A stretch of 7,232 bases of DNA from an uncultured Bacteroidales bacterium. Lineage in GTDB: Bacteria > Bacteroidota > Bacteroidia > Bacteroidales > Paludibacteraceae. Of the stretch, positions 1-6,600 are shown piece after piece (positions within the stretch are counted from its first letter, which is position 1; each line of letters starts with the position of its first letter). The position numbers and the translations under genes were made by a program. The stretch covers positions 1-7,232 of the forward strand of contig CALAUY010000047.1 of assembly GCA_937892015.1 (NCBI GenBank), in the 5' to 3' direction. Below the pieces are notes generated by a model that saw nothing but the letters and a program-made list of their open reading frames with translations, was not told where the DNA came from and made no database searches.

Positions 1-170
1 TCAAACAATCTCAAACAATCTCAAACAATCTCAAACAATCTCAAACAATCTCAAACAATCTCAAAAAACCTCAAACCACCTCAAACAATCTCAAACAACC
101 TCAAACAACGTCAAACAACCTCAAACAATCTCAAACAACCTCAAACAACCTCAAACATCGTTAACCAATC
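1..170. repeat. 10-bp tandem repeat array, consensus TCAAACAATC
   Basis: Seventeen consecutive 10-bp units can be read. The first six (1-60) are identical TCAAACAATC. Units from 61 to 160 vary at a few positions, mostly the ninth base (AATC or AACC), plus TCAAAAAACC and TCAAACCACC. The unit at 161-170 (TTAACCAATC) is degenerate, and the array then dissolves into unrelated sequence. The homogeneous units sit at the window's left edge, so the array probably continues beyond it and its true copy number is unknown. The plus strand is free of stops through the clean units in all three frames, simply because 10 is not a multiple of 3. There is no start codon and no sign of a protein. The 10-bp period is close to one helical turn. 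Function unknown. Confidence 0.97.
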
Positions 171-180
171 GTCAGACAAT

Positions 181-202
181 CTTCGAACGGGCTTCGAACG
201 GG
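181..202. repeat. 11-bp direct repeat, two copies
   Basis: CTTCGAACGGG occurs twice head to tail (181-191 and 192-202), directly after the decaying end of the 10-bp array. The following bases to about 240 hold no hairpin convincing enough to call a terminator. No function is assigned. Confidence 0.85.
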
Positions 203-330
203 CTCCGTAAGGTCTCGTGAAAAAAACGCCCTAAAAAGCACTTCGTTTTCACTTATTATTACTTTTTTCACACTTCTCATCACTTTTTTTTACATCTTAC
301 CACTTTTTTTTACATTTTTTTGCTAAAAAA
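203..330. other. Non-coding pyrimidine/T-rich stretch with a repeated 15-mer
   Basis: This stretch precedes the promoter and has no credible ORF. From about 241 the plus strand is dominated by T and C. The 15-mer CACTTTTTTTTACAT occurs at 281-295 and 301-315, giving a 20-bp period (two helical turns). Related CACTT motifs occur at about 250-254 and 271-275. T-rich DNA just upstream of a promoter could act like an UP element or bend the DNA, but that is inference. No RNA gene or terminator was recognised. Confidence 0.6.
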
Positions 331-362
331 TTTGCATATATCAAAAAAATGTTGTAACTTTG
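331..362 (+). promoter_or_regulatory. Bacteroidota-type sigma-ABfr promoter
   Basis: TTTG at 331-334 matches the -33 element and TAACTTTG at 355-362 matches the -7 element TAnnTTTG of the Bacteroidota primary sigma factor. They are separated by 20 bp, within the usual 19-21 bp. The spacer is A/T-rich, as expected. Transcription would begin a few bases downstream, at about 367-370. That leaves a leader of about 250 nt before the start codon at 621. The element lies on the same strand as the only gene in the window and is the best promoter seen upstream of it. Assignment is by motif match only. Confidence 0.82.
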
Positions 363-416
363 CGGGCTCAAACGTACCCGTAGCGCCAAAAGAGGGCGTT
401 CTGCGGGGCTGTCGGT

Positions 417-560
417 TGTATGGGTAGAGTAACAGGGTAAGACAAAATGAAAGAAGTTGATTGTATGGGTAGAGTAACGGGGTAAGACAAAATGAAAGAA
501 GTGGAGTGTATGGGTAGAGAATCGTAGTAAAACAAAATGATGGGAAGAGAAACGGGGTAG
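417..560 (+). repeat. 45-bp tandem repeat in the 5' leader
   Basis: Two full 45-bp units (417-461 and 462-506) begin TGTATGGGTAGAGTAAC and differ at only a few positions (A/G at the end of the ACA/ACG codon, and GTTGAT versus GTGGAG near the end). A third unit starts at 507 but diverges after TGTATGGGTAGAG and is shortened to about 30 bp. A fourth, more degenerate copy starts near 537 (ATGGGAAGAGAAACGGGGTAG). Traces such as GTAAGGAAACGG and AACATAATGAAG continue to about 592. The plus strand is strongly purine-rich, so the transcript should be weakly structured. The array lies between the promoter and the start codon, so it would be transcribed. A change in copy number would alter leader length by a multiple of three. 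Confidence 0.92.
420..560 (+). other. Series of repeat-borne upstream mini-ORFs in the leader
   Basis: Each copy of the 45-bp repeat carries a minimal ORF. They are 420-440 (MGRVTG), 447-485 (MKEVDCMGRVTG, inner ATG at 465), 492-527 (MKEVECMGRES, inner ATG at 510, followed by a second stop) and 537-560 (MMGRETG). All four are in the same frame as the main gene at 621, and each is closed by its own stop. A fifth, unrelated mini-ORF (MKQNKTF, 587-610) lies in another frame and ends 10 nt before the main ATG. None has a visible Shine-Dalgarno, but neither does the main gene. They could be translated leader peptides affecting ribosome loading, or a by-product of a repeat whose period is a multiple of three. 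The ORFs are read directly from the sequence; a function is speculative. Confidence 0.35.
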
Positions 561-597
561 GGGTAAGGAAACGGTAGCGAAACATAATGAAGCAAAA

Positions 598-622
598 TAA
601 AACGTTTTAACTATACGCGTAT
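598..622. other. Two adjacent perfect palindromes at the translation start
   Basis: TAAAACGTTTTA (598-609) and ATACGCGTAT (613-622) are both perfect inverted repeats with no loop. They are separated by 3 bp, and the second overlaps the first two bases of the ATG at 621. As DNA they could be operator half-site pairs. As RNA, loop-free palindromes of this size form poor hairpins. The region otherwise shows the A/T-rich, SD-less context usual before Bacteroidota start codons. Chance is possible, especially for the A/T-rich one. Confidence 0.3.
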
Positions 623-686
623 GAAGAAATTTTTACTCATGTTAACAGCGAGTTTACTCGCTTTGACAAACTCTTTCGGCGCAGCA
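621..686 (+). other. Signal peptide coding segment
   Basis: Residues 1-22 show a short basic N-terminus (M-K-K), a hydrophobic core (FLLMLTASLLAL, residues 4-15) and a polar/small-residue end (T-N-S-F-G-A-A). Cleavage is plausible after G20 (S-F-G) or A22 (G-A-A). No lipobox cysteine follows; the first cysteine after this segment is far downstream. This is therefore a Sec/signal peptidase I type leader rather than a lipoprotein signal. The mature protein starts almost at once with the first jelly-roll (W24-W25, then EDFE at 28-31). Confidence 0.88.
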
Positions 687-3600
687 ACCTGGTGGCTTCA
701 GGAGGACTTCGAGTCCGGACAGATTCCCGCCGGTTGGACACAGGAAGTCGTTTCGACGAATGTGGGCAACTGGGCCGTAGAAGCGACCACAGCGGCTACT
801 TACCCCGCCACGGGCAACGAGTCGAACTACTACGTTGCGCTGCGCAACACAACCGGTGAGGACCAGCACTACGTAACCAAACTGGTATCGCCTGTCATCA
901 GTTTTACGACTGACGTTTTTCAGCCGCGCCTGATTTTCCGTCACGCTCAAGTGGGCGCGACGCAGTATTTCGACACGCTGAAAGTGTACTACCGCCAGAA
1001 CGCAGAGGCAGCATGGATACAGCTGAAGGCGTACGAGACACGCACGGATAACTGGACGCTCGACACGATTGCGCTCAGCGGATATGCCGGTGCAACGGCC
1101 TATCAAGTGGCGTTCGAATGTGTAGAGAACATGGGCCGTGGTATCGTGTTAGATGATATCGGCATCGTCAACGCCTCGCAATGCGTTGCGCCGAGTCAGG
1201 TTTCCGCTACGGAAGTGGGTACGACCAGCGTGACCCTCACATGGGCAGGTGACCTGATGGCCGACACGTTCGAAGTGGTGCTGACCAAAACGGCCGTCAC
1301 CGACTGGGACAACTACATCGCTGCCTATCACAATTTTGTGGTGGACAATTACTCGGTAGATATTACCGAACTCGACCATTCGACCAACTACTTCGCTTAC
1401 GTACGGTCGCAGTGCAACGACAATGATGCCGGTTGGACCGATTGGGCAACGGGTACGTTCCGCACGATGGCACGCGCCGAAGTGCCTTACACCGAGCTTT
1501 TCTCGACAGCACTGCCCGAAGGATGGCTCAGCGCTACCGACATGACCACTGCCAGGCCGACTTTCCCGACATCAACTCTCTCTAGCTATTCGGTTGACTC
1601 GACCAACGCCATGGTGTTCTCTGCCGTGACGGCCGGCAAATACGCATGCGCTGTCACGCCCGAGATTAACGTTCCCTCTCTGCAAGGCGTTGAGCTGGGC
1701 TTCTGGGGTTATGCCGGCACGTATATCCGTACGCCGCACAACACCTACATCGCACAGATGTATATCGGCGTGATGGACAACCCGTACGACAGTTCATCGC
1801 TCGTGATTGTTGACTCTGTGGAGATAACGGTGGCGAACAAGCACCAACATTTCAGCATCTCGCTTGAGAACTACACGGGCACGGGCAAGTACGTAGCGTT
1901 CATCGTTAGTAACCCGACTCGCTCATCGTATTTCTATGTCGATTATCTGACCATCACCCAACCGAGCGTCTTCACTCCGACGGATGTGCGCATCACGAAC
2001 GCCACGCCCGACGGATTCGATGTGACGGTCAACAAACACAACGCCCAGACGTGGAATCTCCGCGTGGCCGAGTCGGGTAACTATAGTCACCTGAACGCAC
2101 TGCCGAGCACGTTCCTCGTGAGTCAAGACGGCATCAGTTCCGACACCTATCACGTCACGGGTGAGTTTGGCGATATGGTGGTATGTGTATATGCACAAGG
2201 AGTATCGGGCGGCAACGCCAGCGAATGGTCGTTCCCGACGACTCTGCTCATCCCGGGTCGTGCCACGTTGCCACTCGCATACGAGTTCGACCAAACGGCC
2301 GATGCCAGCGTGCTCCTGAAGTCACTCGATAACGAGATTCATGCTGCTTCCACCGTGAAGACTTTCCCTGGCTTGTATTTCCCGCTGTCGGATTTCGTGA
2401 ACTTCTATCCGAAATCATCGACCGCAGCGCCATCGTACTATGGAGGGCACATGTTGCTTCAGGGTTTCAACCGCTGGGTGGCTCTGCCTTATGTCGATTC
2501 GTTCGCGGGGCAGATGGTCTCGTTCAGACTGGCAGCAGCTTCAGCGGGACAGTCTCGCGTGGCTGTGGGTATCATGCACGACGCTTACGATCTGAGCACG
2601 TTCACGCAACTGGCCGTCTTTGACGGACCTACGGGCTCGTATCGCAAGTGTGAGGTCGAACTGGATGGCCTCGACTCGTTAGGTCATTACGTGGCAATCG
2701 TGTCGCTCGAACCGGCCAAACCCGCCACCACATACGGCACTGTCAATCATATCGATGCACTGCATATAGAGACTGTCCCCACTTGCCGCGAAGCAGCGGA
2801 TGTGGTAGGTCACGACTCCGGCACGGTGCTCAACCTGACATGGAGCAGTCTCGGCATGAGTCAGTGGCTCGTCGAACTCTTTGCCGGCACTAACGCCGAC
2901 TCGCTGATAGAGGCGAAGACCGTGTCAGAACCGGCCGCTACATTCACGGGTCTCACCACTCAGACATCGTATTACTACCGCGTGAGCACGCTCTGCGGAC
3001 AAGATACCCTCTTTGGAGAGAACAAAGTGCTGTTCACTACCGAATGTGTGCCGACTGCCCTGCCATGGAGTGAGGGCTTCGAGGATTACTCGACCGGCTC
3101 GTCCTCGTCACAACCGCTCGACTGCTGGAGCGTGCTCAACGTGAACGCCGGCACTTCAACCTCTTATCCGCAGGCTTACGTGTCCAACACCGCCTCGTAC
3201 GTGAAGAGTGGCGACAAATCGATGTACCTGAAGGCGAGCAACGCCGGATACGGCTACCTGATTATTCCGAAGTTCACCGACCCGCTGAACACCTTGATGC
3301 TTTCGTTCTCGCACCGAGAGGGCTCCAACACGGCAGCTTACGGCTACATCGATGTGGGTTACATGACCGACAAAACCGACGAGGCCACGTTCGTCTCGCT
3401 GGCACATTACGACCATATGGCCGCTTGGCAAGACGAAGAACTGTACCTGAGTGCCATCCCTGCTGAAGTGGCAAGCACCGCTTATCTCGTCTTCCGTTAT
3501 GGTGGCGGCACGGGCAACGGATATGTGCTGGCCATCGACGACATCTTAGTAGAGGTAATGCCTACCTGCAAGAAAGTGCAGTCGCTCATCGTCAGCGATG

Positions 3601-6600
3601 TCACCGCTTCGACGGCAAATGTCGCATGGACACCTATTGGTGATGAGACGCAATGGCAGTACGTGCTTACCGTTCCCGGTCAGTCGATTGACTGGAGCAA
3701 CGCTGCCACGGTTTCGTCGCCGGCAGTAGCACTCACGGGACTCAACGGCAGCTCCTCTTATAATATTCACGTGCGCGCGTATTGCTCCGACAACGAGCAA
3801 AGTAACGCCGCAACAGCTACGTTCACAACCGACTGCGGAACGATTGCATCGATGCCGTGGGGCGAAAGCTTTGAGGCGTTCGAAGTTGGTACGTACAGCT
3901 CGCCGAATGTCACCTGTTGGTCGTTGCTGAACGCCAACGACGGCACGTCATCCACTTATCCGCAAGTGTATATCAACAACTCGGCAACGTACGTGAAGAC
4001 GGGCGTGAAATCGCTGTATTTCAAATCGAGCAAGTCGCGCTATGCGTATGCCATCTTCCCCGCTATCAGTGTACCGCTGAACACGCTACGTATTGCATTC
4101 TCACATAGAGAAGAGAACGCAACCAACAGTGCATACCTTGCTATCGGTTACATGACGGATCCATCGGACAGTACCTCTTTCGTGGCACTCAAGCAGTTCG
4201 AGCGCCTCAACGCATGGCAAGACGAAGAGTTCGTGCTGTCAAGCATCCCGAGCTCGGTGGCCTCTACTGCACGGCTCGCTTTCCGTTACGGCGGTGGCAC
4301 ACAGAGCAACAACTACTATGTCGGTATCGATGACATCGTGCTCAGCACTGTCGATTTCAGCTGTCCGGGTCTTACTACGCTCGAAGCAGTTGCTGCTTCC
4401 GGTTCGGCAATCCAAATCTCATGGGCATCTGAGCTCAACCTGCCGGTTGATGTAGAGGTGTCTGACACCGCTTCGTTCGACAACGCCCTGACGTTCTCGG
4501 CGGTTGAGACTCTTCCGTTCGTGATTGATTCGCTGCTCGACAACCATACTTACTACGTGCGTGCACGGCAGACGTGCGACAGCGAGGGAGAATGGAAGAC
4601 GGCCACCGTGAAGACGCTATGCGCAGCTGTTGCGCCGGACGATTTCCCCGTTCAGACGTTCGAGAACACCGGTGACCTCGATTGCTGGCAAGTGGGAGTG
4701 AACATCCCTGGTAAGCAGACAACGGCCAATCCGACCATCACGTCGTTAGCTGCTCGGGGTAAGTACTTGTACTTCAACAAAACGGCCACCACAAGCGACA
4801 CAATCACTCGCGGCGATGGTCTGTATGCCATCATGCAGAAGTTGGATATCGACACCATCACCAAGTGCGAGGTGACGTTCAAGGCCTTCAAGACCTCCAC
4901 AGTCGCAACGAATGCGGGCAAACTGACCATCGGTGTTATTACCGACCCGGCCGACTTCGCCACGTTCACGTCTATCCGTTCGTTCGATTTGGAATATGCG
5001 GCCGATAGTGCATCGGAGAAAGAATACACCGTCAATTTCCTCAACTACGAGGGCGACTATAACGGCGACTATGGCAAGTACATCACCTTCTATGCGCAGT
5101 CGAACGATGCGGCCAACGCCATCGGTGTGGACAATGTGGATGTGCACATGCTCTCCGCTTGCCCGCAAGTGGGCGAGGGTGTCATCTCCGATATCGAATC
5201 TACCGGTGCTAAGTTCAGTTGGGACGGCACGGGTGCCGAGTCGTATGTAGTGGCACTCATGCTTCAGCGCGGCAATCCTGACGTGCTCGCAGATGTAGCA
5301 CCTGCCTTCATCGACACCGTATCGGTTGACTCGCTGCTAATCACCGGTCTGCATCCGGCCACATCGTACTACGCTTACATCCGCGCTCTGTGCGGCGATG
5401 AGCAGTCAAACTGGTCAACGTACACCTATTTCCGCACAGCTTGCGGCACGGAGACTATCCCGTACGTGCAGAATTTCGACAATACCGATGTGCTCGACTG
5501 CTTCACGGTAGGCAACATGCAAAATTCGTCTTCTACATATACTCCGAGCTTGGTAACCACAAGCACCTATCTCTACGATGGCCCGTGTGCGCTGAAGATA
5601 TATGGTTGCGCATCTGCTTCAACGAATGCCGATAGTGCTTACGTCATCCTTCCTATGATAGACTTCGGCACGAAAGGCTTGAGTGGACATACGCTGGCTC
5701 TCCAAGCACGCAGTTACGGCTCCACCTCTTCGTACTACAAGCACCTGCAAGTGGGTGTCGTTACCGACGAAGACATGAGTACGTTCCAGTTGGTAGAGGA
5801 CTTGACGCTCAGCGATACGTACGAGCTCTATGAAATCGTGTTCAGCAACTACACCGGTACGGGCAATCGTATCGCGTTGCTGACGACAGTGACCCCGTAC
5901 TTGGCATCAACAACAGGTTACAGTTATGTCTATGCTGACGCCATCAACGTCTTTGCTACACCTACCTGCCGTCCGTTGGCCGACATCAGCACTACCGCAA
6001 CGCGTCGTAGTATCGACGTACAGCTCGTGCCGAAAGCAGGTGCTGTGGCCAATCACTACGAGTTGGTTTATGCCGACACACAACCGGATGTAGCTGCACT
6101 GGATACAGCCGATAAAATCGCGGTTGACACCACCGGCCATTATACTATCAGCGGTCTGAACCGCGAGACAACGTACTACCTCTACGCACGCAGTTATTGC
6201 AGTGAAGAGGAAGGTACAAGCGAGTGGATTAGTACGTCTGTCACGACCAAAAGCCTCACAGCATGTGATGACATCAAGAGTGTCGGTGAAGGTACTTCCT
6301 ACACGTATGGACCTATATGCGGCTACTATGGCTACGAGCGTAACGGCTATATCTTTACCCCGAGCGACAACCTGACAGCAGGGCGCATCGGATCGCTTGC
6401 TTGGAACTATAACACTGCAGCGGCGAAACCCATACCGGTGAAGATCTATCTGAAGAACACCACTGCCACGGCGTTCGTAAGCACGCTCGTTTGGAATCAA
6501 ATCATCGCTGACGCTACGTTGGTGTACGATGGCACAGTGAATGTTGCGGCGGGATGGAATCTGTTCGAGATTACGCCGTTTGAATACACCGGCGACAACC

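Noticed and set aside
1..170. CRISPR array
   Set aside because: The units are only 10 bp and contiguous, with no spacers between them.
1..170. C-terminal end of an upstream repeat protein
   Set aside because: The plus strand is open in all frames only because of the repeat composition. There is no start, the units vary without regard to codons, and no protein pattern is recognisable.
199..235. Rho-independent terminator before the promoter (GGGC ... GCCC)
   Set aside because: Only four base pairs, with a loop of more than 20 bases and an A-rich rather than T-rich tail.
381..400. Riboswitch or attenuator hairpin in the early leader (GCGCC ... GGCGT)
   Set aside because: The stem is only about five pairs including a wobble, no poly-T follows, and no known riboswitch core was recognised.
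310..595. Two overlapping minus-strand ORFs of 91 and 75 codons across the leader, with a repeating 15-residue Leu/Tyr/Pro-rich pattern
   Set aside because: The regular protein pattern comes from the 45-bp DNA repeat, whose period keeps frame. There is no signal peptide, no promoter on that strand, and the longer ORF runs through the promoter of the main gene.
4933..5250. Plus-strand ORF of 105 codons in another frame, and a similar one at 5441-5635
   Set aside because: They overlap a clear jelly-roll/FN3 coding frame that continues without interruption. Their sequences are Ser/Thr/Arg/Met-rich and low in complexity, so they are frame shadows.
5907..6500. Minus-strand ORF of 197 codons, the longest antisense frame, with others at 654-1106, 4652-5168 and 6618-6986
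   Set aside because: All lie fully inside the main gene. Their translations are Arg/Cys/Val-rich without domain patterns, as expected from the complement of its codons.
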